Shown here: positions 35,562 to 46,239 of the stretch, piece by piece
Layout: the number at the start of each line of letters is the position of its first letter
Position numbering within the stretch: position 1 is the first letter of the stretch
Assembly (NCBI GenBank): GCA_027315115.1
Contig: DAHUYQ010000046.1
Coordinates: forward strand, 1-64,000
Origin: Solirubrobacterales bacterium
GTDB taxonomy: Bacteria > Actinomycetota > Thermoleophilia > Solirubrobacterales > Solirubrobacteraceae
DNA: 64,000 bases
Direction of reading: 5' to 3'
Position numbers and translations under genes: made by a program
The notes under the pieces: generated by a model
Databases searched by the model: none
What the model was told of the DNA's origin: nothing
What the model saw: only the letters and a program-made list of their open reading frames with translations

Positions 35562-36026
35562 CTACTTGGCCGCTTCCAGGGTTTCGCCCGGTTCGGCGGT
35601 TTTCTTCAGCCCGGAGTACTTGGAGAGGAATTCCGCCACCTGTTGCGCCTGCTTGCCGACGACCACGTTGATCGGCATGACCTCGCCGGAGAAGCCGCCG
35701 TTGCGCAGCGCGAAGAGGACCTGTTGGACAGTCTCCTTGCGATAGTCGAAGTTGGGCGCGTTGGTCTTCACGCGGTTCTGGATGCTGGTCGCCGACCCGA
35801 TCGCGCCGACCACGCCGAGCGTGTGGCAGCCCGAGCAGTGGTCGCGGAAGATCACGGCGCCGGCGTAGTCCGGGTTGGACTTGGAGAGCGAGATCCCCTG
35901 CGTGCCGCAGGCGGAGATGCCGATCGCGGCAAGCGGAAGTCCCACGAGCGCGATCGCGGCACGGCGGCGCGCCAAGCGTGAGAGCCGGCGCTTTATAGCT
36001 GCGGTTGTGGTGCGGTGAGCAGACAT
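35562..36026 (-). CDS. Membrane-anchored lipoprotein cytochrome c (monoheme)
   Basis: This 154-residue protein has a basic start, a hydrophobic segment and a lipobox ending in C40 (LPLAAIGISAC), so it is probably lipid-anchored outside the membrane. The heme site is C64-S-G-C67-H68, and VMP in GEVMPINVV supplies a possible axial Met. It could carry electrons between the bc complex and an oxidase. The start at 36026 is preferred to 36077 because a TAATAT box lies 10 bases before it. The gene lies upstream of serS and near the divergent nuo operon. Confidence 0.85.
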   Translation of the reverse strand: MSAHRTTTAAIKRRLSRLARRRAAIALVGLPLAAIGISACGTQGISLSKSNPDYAGAVIFRDHCSGCHTLGVVGAIGSATSIQNRVKTNAPNFDYRKETVQQVLFALRNGGFSGEVMPINVVVGKQAQQVAEFLSKYSGLKKTAEPGETLEAAK

Positions 36027-36089
36027 GCGAGCGGGGATATTACGGGACTGCCCCGGCGTGTGTGCGTTCAGGGCCAACCCGGCCGGCGC

Positions 36090-36542
36090 TCAGAAGCCGT
36101 GCGCCGTTTCCGCGGCGCGCCAGGCGAGGAAGACGACCACGATCGCGGCGAGCGCCATCACGCCCATCTCGCGCCGCAGTATCTCGGCGACGACCAGGCG
36201 CTGCTCGGCATCCGGCAGGCGCCCGACGGCCTGCGCGCTCTCCAGCTCCCGGCGGTCGAGGATCGTCTGCGCCGAGGTGATCCGCAGTTGCTCGGCGACG
36301 AAGGCGATCGCCAGCGGCAGCAGCGCGTAGAGGTAGAAGAGGTGTTCGCTGGAGTAGCGGCCGGTCGCAGCGAGCAGGCCGACCGCCACGGCATAGAGCA
36401 GGGCCCCGGCCTGGCCCACGCGCAGCAGGATCCAGAAGGCCCTGCTCGTCTCTCCCCGATGCCAGCACCAGCCCCCGAACAGCGCTGGCGCCGCATTCAG
36501 AGCGCCTACTACGATCGCGCCGATCACCACGGCACCCGTCAT
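36090..36542 (-). CDS. Small four-helix membrane protein of unknown function
   Basis: This 150-residue protein has about four hydrophobic segments: an N-terminal VVIGAIVVGALNAAPALF, then VGQAGALLYAVAVGLLAA, FYLYALLPLAIAFVAEQL and MGVMALAAIVVVFLAW. A charged helical loop (ILDRRELESAQAVGRLPDAE) lies between the last two. It is not a known complex I subunit. Its position between the cytochrome c gene and the divergent nuoA suggests a respiratory link, but the function is unknown. Confidence 0.7.
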   Translation of the reverse strand: MTGAVVIGAIVVGALNAAPALFGGWCWHRGETSRAFWILLRVGQAGALLYAVAVGLLAATGRYSSEHLFYLYALLPLAIAFVAEQLRITSAQTILDRRELESAQAVGRLPDAEQRLVVAEILRREMGVMALAAIVVVFLAWRAAETAHGF

Positions 36543-36648
36543 CCGCGCGCTCCGGCGCGACGCGCGGGGCGAGCGCGTCCTCGATTTCCGTAGCAGACGC
36601 GAAAGCTCGCGTCAATCGTCACTATGTAACACATTGGCACAAGGGTGA

Positions 36649-36663
36649 TATAAAAGCGGCTCG
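36649..36663 (+). promoter_or_regulatory. Putative -10 box of the nuo operon, predicting a leaderless nuoA mRNA
   Basis: TATAAA at 36649-36654 is the most AT-rich hexamer in the region and lies 8 bases before the nuoA GTG (36663). The transcription start would fall at or within a base or two of the GTG. No Shine-Dalgarno is present in AAAAGCGGCTC. Confidence 0.5.
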
Positions 36664-37019
36664 TGCTGCGCAGCTACCTTCCAGCAATCGTATTCCTTGC
36701 CCTCGGCGGCGCTGTTGCGGTTGCGTTCGCGACGCTGAACTCGAAGATCGGCCCGCGCCGGGCGATCGCCCGCAAGCATGCCCCCTACGAGTGCGGGCTG
36801 CCCTCCGAGGTCAAGCGCGGGATGCGCTTCGGGATCAGCTTCTACCTGATCGCGATGCTCTTCATCCTGTTCGACATCGAGGTCGTCTTCCTCTACCCGA
36901 TCGCCGTCGAGCTGCGCGCATACGGTAGCTTCGCGCTCGTGGAGACGATTGTGTTCATCCTGCTGCTGTTCGCCGCGTTCGTCTACGTGTGGCGCAGAGG
37001 AGCGCTGCAATGGAAGTGA
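36663..37019 (+). CDS. nuoA: NADH-quinone oxidoreductase subunit A
   Basis: This 118-residue membrane subunit has three hydrophobic segments. It carries the characteristic loop YECGLPS and the [12 protein letters not shown]-type signature ([20 protein letters not shown]). It helps form the quinone-site junction of complex I. It has a GTG start, apparently leaderless, and overlaps nuoB by 10 bases. It is the first gene of the 14-gene nuo operon. Confidence 0.96.
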   Translation: MLRSYLPAIVFLALGGAVAVAFATLNSKIGPRRAIARKHAPYECGLPSEVKRGMRFGISFYLIAMLFILFDIEVVFLYPIAVELRAYGSFALVETIVFILLLFAAFVYVWRRGALQWK

Positions 37020-37732
37020 GACGCCAGGCACTGGGCGGTGGCAGCGCGGTCGACGCGGACCTGCTGCGCATCCGTCAGAGCTCCGCACGCCGGCTGCTGC
37101 GCGGCGGCGACGTGGAGGGCCCGACGCCGGGCGCCCACCTGGAAGACGAGCGGATCGAGACCGACGAGATGGGCGAGGAGGAGCTCGAGCGCTACGTCCA
37201 CGAACGGGTGCTGACCACGACGCTGGACAAGGCCGTGGCCTGGGGCCGCTCCAACTCGTTCTTCCCCGCCACCTTCGGCCTTGCCTGCTGCGCGATCGAG
37301 ATGATGTCGATCGTGGCCGCCCGCGTGGATGTCGCGCGCTTCGGCTACGAGGCGTTCCGCGCCTCGCCGCGGCAGGCCGACCTGCTGATCCTCTCCGGCC
37401 GCGTCTCGATCAAGATGGCGCCGGTCGTGCGGCGCATCTACGACCAGATGCTGGAGCCGAAGTGGACGATCTCGATGGGCGCCTGCTGCTCCTCGATGGG
37501 CGTCTTCAACAACTACGCACTCGTCCCGGCCGACAAGTTCATGCCGATCGACGTCCACGTGCCCGGATGCCCGCCGCGCCCGGAGGCGCTGATGCACGGC
37601 GTCCTGAAGCTGCGCAAGATGGTCCAGGAGGACCCGGACATGAGCTGGCGCAGGCGCTACGACGCGATCGGCACCGAGGAGAGGGCATCTGGGGCAAGTG
37701 CAGCGGGCGGCGGGCAGGCCGCGCGCGCATAG
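37010..37732 (+). CDS. nuoB: NADH-quinone oxidoreductase subunit B
   Basis: This 240-residue subunit carries the terminal 4Fe-4S cluster N2, which hands electrons to quinone. The ligands are visible in [11 protein letters not shown] (two adjacent Cys), [15 protein letters not shown] and [12 protein letters not shown]- and C-terminal extensions (about 60 and 25 residues) are longer than in E. coli. Start ATG 37010 lies inside the end of nuoA; an earlier in-frame ATG at 36989 is less likely. Confidence 0.96.
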   Translation: MEVRRQALGGGSAVDADLLRIRQSSARRLLRGGDVEGPTPGAHLEDERIETDEMGEEELERYVHERVLTTTLDKAVAWGRSNSFFPATFGLACCAIEMMSIVAARVDVARFGYEAFRASPRQADLLILSGRVSIKMAPVVRRIYDQMLEPKWTISMGACCSSMGVFNNYALVPADKFMPIDVHVPGCPPRPEALMHGVLKLRKMVQEDPDMSWRRRYDAIGTEERASGASAAGGGQAARA

Positions 37733-37739
37733 GAGTCAC

Positions 37740-38285
37740 ATGCCTGACGCCACAGAGCTCGAGCTGATCGCGCAGGAGCTGCGCGCCGCGCCGGAGATCG
37801 GAGCCGACGGGGTGGTGCAGACCACCTTCTTCCGCGAGCGCGCGACCGTCGAGATCGCGCCGAAGGCGATCCGCGCGACCCTCTCCAGGCTGCGCGAGCG
37901 CGGCTACGCGTTCCTCTCCAGCGTGCACGGCGTGGACTACTTCCCGCACGAGCCGCGGCTCGGGGTCCACTACGAGATGCTCGACATGGCCAGAGTCGAC
38001 CGCCTGACCGTGAAGGCGAGGGTCTCCACGCAGGACCCGCACCTCGACTCGGTCGCCGGCGAGTGGCCGACCGCCGACCACCAGGAGCGCGAGGTCTACG
38101 ACATGTTCGGCGTGATCTTCGACGGCCACCCCGACCTGCGCCGGATCCTGATGCCCGAGGACTACGAGGGCCACCCGCAGCGGCGTGACTTCCCGATCGG
38201 CGGCGAACCGGTCTTCTTCACCTTCAACGACCCCGCCGAGCACCCGGCGGCCGAGCAGCCCGCGAGCACCGGGCCCTCTCAATGA
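37740..38285 (+). CDS. nuoC: NADH-quinone oxidoreductase subunit C
   Basis: This 181-residue hydrophilic subunit of the Q module has VKARVSTQDPHLDSVAGEWP, EREVYDMFGVIFDGHPDLRR and the C-terminal MPEDYEGHPQRRDFPIGGEP, the 30-kDa subunit signature. It is separate from nuoD, unlike the fused nuoCD of E. coli. AGGAG lies 4 bases before ATG 37740. It overlaps nuoD by ATGA. Confidence 0.96.
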   Translation: MPDATELELIAQELRAAPEIGADGVVQTTFFRERATVEIAPKAIRATLSRLRERGYAFLSSVHGVDYFPHEPRLGVHYEMLDMARVDRLTVKARVSTQDPHLDSVAGEWPTADHQEREVYDMFGVIFDGHPDLRRILMPEDYEGHPQRRDFPIGGEPVFFTFNDPAEHPAAEQPASTGPSQ

Positions 38286-39571
38286 GCACCGAGGCCAGGT
38301 CCGCATACCGCCGCATGGAGGAGAGCATCACGCTCTCCCCGCTCGGCGAGCCCGAGGCCGACCAGTCCGGGATGAGCCTCGCCGACTGGGGCGGCGGCCA
38401 TGAGACCCAGGAGCTGCTGACCCTCAACATGGGTCCCCACCACCCCGCCACGCACGGGGTGCTGCGCCTGCTGGTCACGCTCCAGGGCGAGATCGTGCGC
38501 GACATCAAGCCGATCATCGGCTACGTCCACACCGGCATCGAGAAGACCGCCGAGGACAAGGCGTACTGGAAGGTGATCCCGGTCCTGGAGCGGATGGACT
38601 ACCTCTCCTACTTCTTCAACTCGATGGCCTACTGCACCGCGGTGGAGGCGATCGCAGAGGTGCAGGTGCCAAAGCGCGCCCAGTACCTGCGCGTGATCCA
38701 CCTCGAGCTGAACCGGATCATGTCCCACCTGGTCTGGCTGGGCACCTCCGCGCTGGACCTCGGCGCGATCTCGATGTTCTGGTACTGCTTCCGCGAGCGC
38801 GAGCAGATCCTCGACCTCTTCGAGATGTCGGCCGGCCAGCGCATGCACACGCGCTACTTCCAGGTCGGCGGCGTGATGGAGGACATCCCGCGCGGCTTCC
38901 TCGAGAAGCTGAAGGCGTTCGTGGACGTGATGCCCGGACGCACCGACCAGTACAACGCGCTGCTGCACAGCAACGAGATAGTGCTGCAGCGCCTGCGCGG
39001 CACCTGCCCGCTGGACGCGGAGAAACTGCTGGCCTACGGCGTCACAGGCCCGCTGCTGCGCTCCGCCGGCAACCCGTGGGATCTGCGCAAGGCCGCCCCC
39101 TACTCCTCCTATGACGACTTCGACTTCAAGATCCCGGTCGGCACCGTGGGCGACAACTACGACCGCTTCGCGGTGCGGCTGGCCGAGATCTACGAGTCGG
39201 TGAAGATCATCAAGCAGGCGATGGAGGGACTGCCCGAGGGCCCGTACATCACCACCGACCGCAAGATCGCGCTGCCGCCGCGCCATGAGCTGGCCACCTC
39301 GATGGAGGCGCTGATCCACCACTTCAAGCTCGTCACCGAGGGCATGCGCGTGCCGCCCGGCGAGGTCTACAGCGCGATCGAGTCGCCACGTGGCGAGCTC
39401 GGCTGCTTCCTGCGCTCCGACGGCTCCTCCAAGCCCGCGCGCGTGCACGTGCGCGACCCCAGCTTCGTGAACCTGCAGGCGCTCTCCGAGATGGCCGAGG
39501 GCTCCTACATCGCGGACCTGATCGCGACCCTGGCGATGTTGGACCCGGTTCTTGGAGGAATAGATAGATGA
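38282..39571 (+). CDS. nuoD: NADH-quinone oxidoreductase subunit D
   Basis: This 429-residue 49-kDa-type subunit builds the quinone-binding cavity with NuoB. It shows NMGPHHPATHGVLRLLVTLQ, IGYVHTGIEKTAE, HLELNRIMSHLVWLG and the C-terminal DPSFVNLQALSEMAEGSYIA with DPVLGGIDR. The ancestral hydrogenase Cys residues are absent, as expected. It overlaps nuoC and nuoE by 4 bases each. Confidence 0.97.
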   Translation: MSTEARSAYRRMEESITLSPLGEPEADQSGMSLADWGGGHETQELLTLNMGPHHPATHGVLRLLVTLQGEIVRDIKPIIGYVHTGIEKTAEDKAYWKVIPVLERMDYLSYFFNSMAYCTAVEAIAEVQVPKRAQYLRVIHLELNRIMSHLVWLGTSALDLGAISMFWYCFREREQILDLFEMSAGQRMHTRYFQVGGVMEDIPRGFLEKLKAFVDVMPGRTDQYNALLHSNEIVLQRLRGTCPLDAEKLLAYGVTGPLLRSAGNPWDLRKAAPYSSYDDFDFKIPVGTVGDNYDRFAVRLAEIYESVKIIKQAMEGLPEGPYITTDRKIALPPRHELATSMEALIHHFKLVTEGMRVPPGEVYSAIESPRGELGCFLRSDGSSKPARVHVRDPSFVNLQALSEMAEGSYIADLIATLAMLDPVLGGIDR

Positions 39572-40211
39572 GCGGGTTTGCGAGCGGCTGGGACCAGGCG
39601 ACCGATCGAGACAAGCTTCCGGCGGAGATCCCCTCGCCCGACCAGGTCGAGGTGCCTGCCGCGCTGCGCCAGGAGATCGAAGGCCACATGTCCCTCTACC
39701 CCGACCCGACCTCCGCGGCGCTGCCGGCGCTGGCGGCCGCCCAGCGCGTGCATGGCTGGTGCTCGCCGGAGGCGATCGAGCAGGTCGCGTGCGTGATGCA
39801 GGTCACGCCCGCCTCGCTGGCCGCCGTGGCGACCTTCTACGACATGCTGGAGACCGAGCCGGTCGGCCGCCACTCGGTCTACGTCTGCACGAACATCTCC
39901 TGCTCGCTGCGCGGCGCGGACGCGCTGCTGGATGCCGTGAAGGCCGCGGCGGAGGGCGACGGCGAGCTGAACGTGCGCGCCTTCGAGTGCCTGGGCGCAT
40001 GCGACATCGCGCCGATGGCCTCCGTCGACGGCGTCTACGTCGGGCCGCTTGCGATCGAGGACGTGCCGCAGCTTCTGGACGACGTGCGCAGCGGACGCCC
40101 GGTGCTGCCGGAGAAGCAGCTCGCGCGAATGCTGGTCGCAGATCCCGCCGCCAACTCCCAGCAGTACCCTTCCCACCCCGTGCAGAGCGTTGACAACGAG
40201 GGACAGAGACG

Positions 40212-40215
<4 letters not shown>
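39568..40215 (+). CDS. nuoE: NADH-quinone oxidoreductase subunit E
   Basis: This 215-residue thioredoxin-fold subunit holds the 2Fe-2S cluster N1a. Ligands are in VCTNISCSLRGA and FECLGACDIAPM. The N-terminal helical part (SLYPDPTSAALPALAAAQ) and ATFYDMLETEPVGRH are typical. The C-terminal tail of about 50 residues is longer than in E. coli. It is part of the NADH dehydrogenase module and overlaps nuoF by ATGA. Confidence 0.96.
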
Positions 40216-41500
<1,285 letters not shown>

Positions 41501-41501
<1 letters not shown>

Positions 41502-43666
41502 TGCCACGGCCCAACCCGCGCATGATCACCTTCACGATCGACGGCCGCGAAACGCAGGCGCCGGAGAGCTCGATGCTGGTCGACGCCGCCAAGCACGGCG
41601 ACGTCGAGATCCCGGTCTTCTGCTACGAGCCCAAGCTCGGCGGCCCGGTCGGCGCCTGCCGCATGTGCCTGGTCGAAGTGGAGGGCATCCCCAAGCTGCA
41701 GCCCGGCTGCGCCACCCCGGTCAAGGACGGCATGGTCGTCAACACCCAGAGCGAGCGCGTCAAGGAGGCCCAGCGCGGCGTCGTGGAGTTCCTGCTGGTC
41801 AACCACCCGCTCGACTGCCCCGTCTGCGACAAGGGCGGCGAGTGCCCGCTGCAGGACATCAGCTTCGGCTGGGGCGGCGGCATCTCACGGTTCGTGGAGC
41901 CCAAGCGCCACTTCGTCAAGCCGGTCGAGCTCTCCTCGAAGATCGCGATCGACCGCGAGCGCTGCATCCTCTGCTACCGCTGCGTGCGCTTCTCACAGGA
42001 CGTCTCCGAAGACCACCAGCTCGTCCTGCTGGAGCGCGGCGCGCACTCCTACGTGGCCACCTTCGACGGCCACCCCTACGAGGCGCCCTTCTCCGGCAAC
42101 ATCGTCGAGCTCTGCCCCGTCGGCGCGCTCACCGCGCTGCCGTACCGCTTCAAGGCCCGTCCCTGGGACATCGAGGACGCCGGCACCGTCTGCACGCTGT
42201 GCCCATCGCAGTGCAACGTGACGCTGACGGTGCGCGACGAGAAGGTGCTTCGCGCGCTGGCGCGCGAGAACCCCGAGGTCGACGACGGCTGGCTCTGCAA
42301 CCGCGGCCGCTTCGTGCGAGACGCGATCCACGGCCCGCAGCGCGTCACCGAGCCGATGATCAGGGACGGCGGCGTGCTGCGTCCGACCACCTGGGAGCGG
42401 GCGCTGGCAGAGGCTGCGGGAGCGCTGGCGCGCGCCGGGGAGCACAGCGCGGCGCTGGCCGGCGGCGGAGCGACCAACGAGGAAGGCTTCCTGCTGGCGC
42501 GCATCCTGCGCGAGCGCCTTGGCTCCCCGCACATCGACTCGCGCCCCGCCGGAAAGCTCCCGCTGGAGCTGCATCGCGCGCTCGCCGAGCCCTCGCTGCA
42601 GGCGCGGGTCTCCGATCTGGAGCACGCGCACGCGGTGCTGGTCCTGGACTGCGATCCCGTGCGCGACATGCCGATCATCGACCTGCGCATCCGCAAGGGC
42701 GTGCGGCACAAAGGCGTGGCGCTGGCGATCGCCTCGCAGGAGCCCGGCGCGCTGGATCGGCGCGCCGCCGAGGTCGTCCGCTTCGCGCCCGGCATGGGCG
42801 GCGTCTTCGCGCAGGCGCTGGCCTCCGCGCTCGGCGACGGCGCCGAGGTGGACCGCCTCGCCCAGCAGGCCGGCTCCGACGCGCAAGCGGTCCGCTCGCT
42901 GGCGACACTGCTTGCCGGCACAGGCGCACAGGACGCCGCCGGGCAGGAGCCGCGCGAGGTGGCGATCGTCTGGGGCGAAGCATTGGCCTCCGGCGAGCAC
43001 GGCGCCGCCGGCGTGCAGGCGCTGCTCACGATCGCGCAACGGCTCGGGCTCGCCGAGACCTCCGGCGCGGGCCTGCTGGAAGTGCCCGCGGAGGCCAACG
43101 GCAGAGGTCTGCGCGAGGCTGGCGTGCTGCCCAACGCCGGCCCCGGCCTGCGGCCCTCACCGGAGCCCGGCATGGACGCCAGGAGCATCGCCAGGGCGCT
43201 GGCAGGCGGCGATCTGACCGCGCTGCAGCTTCTGCAATGCGACCCGCTCGTGGACGGCTACGACCGGGAGCTGTGGGCGCCGGCGCTGGAGCGCGCGACC
43301 ACCGTGATCGCCCATGCCAGCACGCTGACCGAGGGCATCGCCGAGCATGCGAACGTCGTCTTTCCGGCCGAGTCCCACGCCGAGAAGGAGGGCACGGTCG
43401 TGCACCCCGACGGCCGCATCCAGCGCCTGCGGCCGGTGATCGGCAGGGAGGGGCAGACCCGCGCCGGATGGCTCGTGCTCGCCGACCTGGCTGCGCAGCT
43501 CGGCCTCGACCTGGGTGTGAACACCGGCCCGGAGGTCACAGAGCAGCTTGCCGAGGCGGTGCCCTTCTACGCCGGGCTGACGCTGCAGGAGATCGGCCCC
43601 AAGGGCGTGCGCTGGCAGGATCGCGACGCCGCCCGCCGCCTGCACGCTGAGAGGGTGGCCGGCTGA
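41501..43666 (+). CDS. nuoG: NADH-quinone oxidoreductase subunit G
   Basis: This 721-residue iron-sulfur subunit begins with a 2Fe-2S ferredoxin domain ([27 protein letters not shown]). The His/Cys cluster site [18 protein letters not shown], two 4Fe-4S motifs ([20 protein letters not shown]) and a molybdopterin-type domain with [10 protein letters not shown] follow. The C-terminal 400 residues keep the oxidoreductase fold ([20 protein letters not shown]) without an active Mo site. ATG 41501 overlaps the nuoF stop (TGATG). Confidence 0.96.
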
Positions 43667-44697
43667 TGGCTCTCCCGCTCGCCGAGGTCGGCTACTACGA
43701 AGAATGGTGGGTGCAGATCCTGAAGGGGATCGTGATCTTCGCCGTCGCGCTGCAGCTCGTGCCGATCGTGCTGATCGCCGAGCGCAAGCTGCTGGGTCGC
43801 TTCCAGGGCCGCTACGGCCCCAACCGCGTCGGCCCCTACGGAATGCTGCAGCCGTTGGCCGACATCGTCAAGCTGCTGACAAAGGAGCAGTTCCGGCCCA
43901 CCACCTCAGCGGGGCTGCTGTTCGCGCTGGCACCGGGCATCTCGATCGTGACCGCTGTGGCGGCCTTCGCGATCATCCCGTTCGGCGACGTCCAGCACAT
44001 CGGCGGCGAACGCGTCGGCCTCTACGGCATCGACGTCTCGATCGGTCCTCTGTACCTGTTCGCGTTCGGCGCGATCGCCTTCTACGGGATCATGCTCGGC
44101 GGCTGGGCCTCGGGCTCCAAGTACTCCTTCCTCGGCGCGATGCGCGCCGCGGCGCAGCTCATCTCCTACGAGGTCTCCCAGGGCCTTGCGCTGGTGGGGG
44201 TGATCTTCACCGCGCAGACGCTCTCGCTGACCGGCATCGTCCACGCCCAGGGAGGCATGTGGTACATCGTGCCCCAGTTCGTCGGCTTCCTGATCTTCCT
44301 CACCGCCAGCTTCGCGGAGACCAACCGCGCGCCGTTCGATCTCACCGAGGCGGACGCCGAGCTGGTCGGCGGCTACAACACCGAGTTCGGCGGCGGCCGC
44401 TTCGCCTCCTACTACTTCGCCGAGTACCTGAACGTGCTCGTCGTCTCCGGGATCGTCACCACCGTCTTCCTCGGCGGCTGGCTGCTGCCCTTCGGCGTCC
44501 ACCCGCCCGGCTGGGTGGACCCGATCGTGGTGCTCGTGAAGATGGGCCTCGTCACCTTCTTCTTCATCTGGGTGCGCGCGACGCTCCCGCGCCTGCGCTA
44601 CGACCAGCTCATGAGCTTCGGCTGGAAGGTGCTGCTGCCGCTGGCGACGCTGAACGCGCTCGTGACCGCCGTGATCGTGGTGGTGAGCCACAAATGA
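43666..44697 (+). CDS. nuoH: NADH-quinone oxidoreductase subunit H
   Basis: This 343-residue membrane subunit has about eight helices and lines the quinone entry channel. It has [40 protein letters not shown] and [20 protein letters not shown] with [15 protein letters not shown], all hallmark ND1 blocks. It shares one base with nuoG and overlaps nuoI by ATGA. Confidence 0.97.
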   Translation: MALPLAEVGYYEEWWVQILKGIVIFAVALQLVPIVLIAERKLLGRFQGRYGPNRVGPYGMLQPLADIVKLLTKEQFRPTTSAGLLFALAPGISIVTAVAAFAIIPFGDVQHIGGERVGLYGIDVSIGPLYLFAFGAIAFYGIMLGGWASGSKYSFLGAMRAAAQLISYEVSQGLALVGVIFTAQTLSLTGIVHAQGGMWYIVPQFVGFLIFLTASFAETNRAPFDLTEADAELVGGYNTEFGGGRFASYYFAEYLNVLVVSGIVTTVFLGGWLLPFGVHPPGWVDPIVVLVKMGLVTFFFIWVRATLPRLRYDQLMSFGWKVLLPLATLNALVTAVIVVVSHK

Positions 44698-45242
44698 CCT
44701 GGGATCCCGGGCAGGACGTCGTATCGGTCCAGCGTGCGCCCGCGCCCGGCGCCACGCGCAGCTTCTGGCGCACGTTCCGCGAGACGATGCGGGGCCTGGC
44801 GACCACGATGGGCCGCTGGTTCGAAGGCACCGTCACGATCCAATACCCCGAGGAGAAGGTCCCCGTCTACCCGCGCTTCCGCGGCCGCCACAAGCTGCAC
44901 CGCTTTGAGGATTCGGACCCGGCCCACCCCGGCCTGGAGAAGTGCGTCGGCTGCTCGCTGTGCGCCGCCGCCTGCCCCGCAGACTGCATCCGCGTGGTGG
45001 CCGCCGAGAACACGCCCGAGCACCGCGTCTCCGCCGGCGAGCGCTACGCCGCCGTCTACGAGATCAACCTCTCGCGCTGCATCTTCTGCGGCTACTGCGA
45101 GGTCGCGTGCCCCTTCGACGCGATCACGATGGGACACGACTACGAGCTCTCCGCCTACGACCGCTCGGACCTGATCTTCACAAAGGAGATGCTGCTCGCC
45201 GAGCCGCTGGAGCGCACGCCGCTGCGCCGGGAGGGCGAGTGA
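44694..45242 (+). CDS. nuoI: NADH-quinone oxidoreductase subunit I
   Basis: This 182-residue ferredoxin-like subunit carries clusters N6a and N6b: [16 protein letters not shown] and [36 protein letters not shown] precedes them. It relays electrons from NuoG to NuoB. The start overlaps the nuoH stop (ATGA), and the stop overlaps the nuoJ GTG. Confidence 0.97.
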   Translation: MTWDPGQDVVSVQRAPAPGATRSFWRTFRETMRGLATTMGRWFEGTVTIQYPEEKVPVYPRFRGRHKLHRFEDSDPAHPGLEKCVGCSLCAAACPADCIRVVAAENTPEHRVSAGERYAAVYEINLSRCIFCGYCEVACPFDAITMGHDYELSAYDRSDLIFTKEMLLAEPLERTPLRREGE

Positions 45243-45943
45243 GCGCAGTCATCTTCTTCCTCGCCGCGATCGGCGTGATCGCGGGCGCGATCGGCGTGGT
45301 GATGCTGCGCGACCCGTTCTACAGCGTGCTCGCGCTGGTCAGCCACCTGGTCAGCCTCGCCGTGCTCTTCCTGCTGCTGCGCGCCGAATTCGTCGCGGCC
45401 GTGCAGGTGGTCGTATACGCCGGCGCGGTGATGGTGCTCTACGTGTTCGTCGTCGCCTACGTCGGCGAGGAGGCCGCCACGATCGGGGATCGGCTGCGCG
45501 GCGCCTCCTCCGCGGTCGCGCGCACCCGCACGCTCGCGATCGCGATCGGCGGCTGCCTGCTGGCCGAGCTGCTCGTCGCGCTGCTCGGCACCGGCCTGAA
45601 GGCGATCGGCGGATACGGCGCGCCATACCACTCTGGCCCGAAGACCTACGGCACCCCCGCCTACATCGGCGAACTGCTTTTGACGCGCTTCCTGATCGCC
45701 TTCGAGATCGCCTCCTTCCTGCTGCTGGTCGCGGCCGTCGGCGCCGTGGTGCTCGCTCGCCGCCGCGGCGGCATCGGCGAGGAGCCCGAGCCGCACATCA
45801 CCCCCCTGCACGTCTTCCGCCCGCTCGGCACCGGCACGATGGCCGAGGGCGTAGAAGGCAGGATGCCCGCCGCGCAGGCCGGTGCCGGGCTCGCAGCCGA
45901 GCACGAGCCCGCTTCCAAGCGCGAGCCGGAGGCGGTGCGGTGA
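45239..45943 (+). CDS. nuoJ: NADH-quinone oxidoreductase subunit J
   Basis: This 234-residue subunit has five hydrophobic segments and the ND6 signature [20 protein letters not shown], which includes the pi-bulge helix 3 linked to conformational coupling. The C-terminal 60 residues are a hydrophilic, Ala/Glu-rich extension. It has a GTG start (GTGA overlap with nuoI) and overlaps nuoK by 4 bases. Confidence 0.95.
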   Translation: MSAVIFFLAAIGVIAGAIGVVMLRDPFYSVLALVSHLVSLAVLFLLLRAEFVAAVQVVVYAGAVMVLYVFVVAYVGEEAATIGDRLRGASSAVARTRTLAIAIGGCLLAELLVALLGTGLKAIGGYGAPYHSGPKTYGTPAYIGELLLTRFLIAFEIASFLLLVAAVGAVVLARRRGGIGEEPEPHITPLHVFRPLGTGTMAEGVEGRMPAAQAGAGLAAEHEPASKREPEAVR

Positions 45944-46239
45944 GCATCGCCTGGTACCTGGCCGTCTCGGCGATCGTCTTCACGCTTGGCGCGGTCGGCG
46001 TGCTCACGCGCCGCAACCCGCTCGTGATCCTGCTCTGCCTGGAGCTGATGCTCAACGGCGCCAACCTCGCCCTGATCGCCTTCTCGCGCATGTGGGGCAA
46101 CGGCGACGGCCAGATCTTCGCGATCGTCGTGATGACAGTCGCAGCCTGCGAGGTCTGCATCGGCCTGGGCATGATCGTGGCGATCTACCGTCGGCGACTC
46201 CCGATCGACGCGGACGAGCTACGGGAGCTGCACGGATGA
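45940..46239 (+). CDS. nuoK: NADH-quinone oxidoreductase subunit K
   Basis: This 99-residue ND4L subunit has three helices. The conserved buried glutamates sit in LLCLELMLNGANLALI and VAACEVCIGLGMIV, both in the proton path. It has a GTG start overlapping nuoJ (GTGA), and its stop overlaps nuoL (ATGA). Confidence 0.97.
   Translation: MSIAWYLAVSAIVFTLGAVGVLTRRNPLVILLCLELMLNGANLALIAFSRMWGNGDGQIFAIVVMTVAACEVCIGLGMIVAIYRRRLPIDADELRELHG

Noticed and set aside
36634-36654. Pairing of TTGGCA (36634-36639) with TATAAA as a -35/-10 promoter
   Set aside because: The spacing is 9 bases, too short for a sigma-70-type promoter. Only the -10 box is kept.
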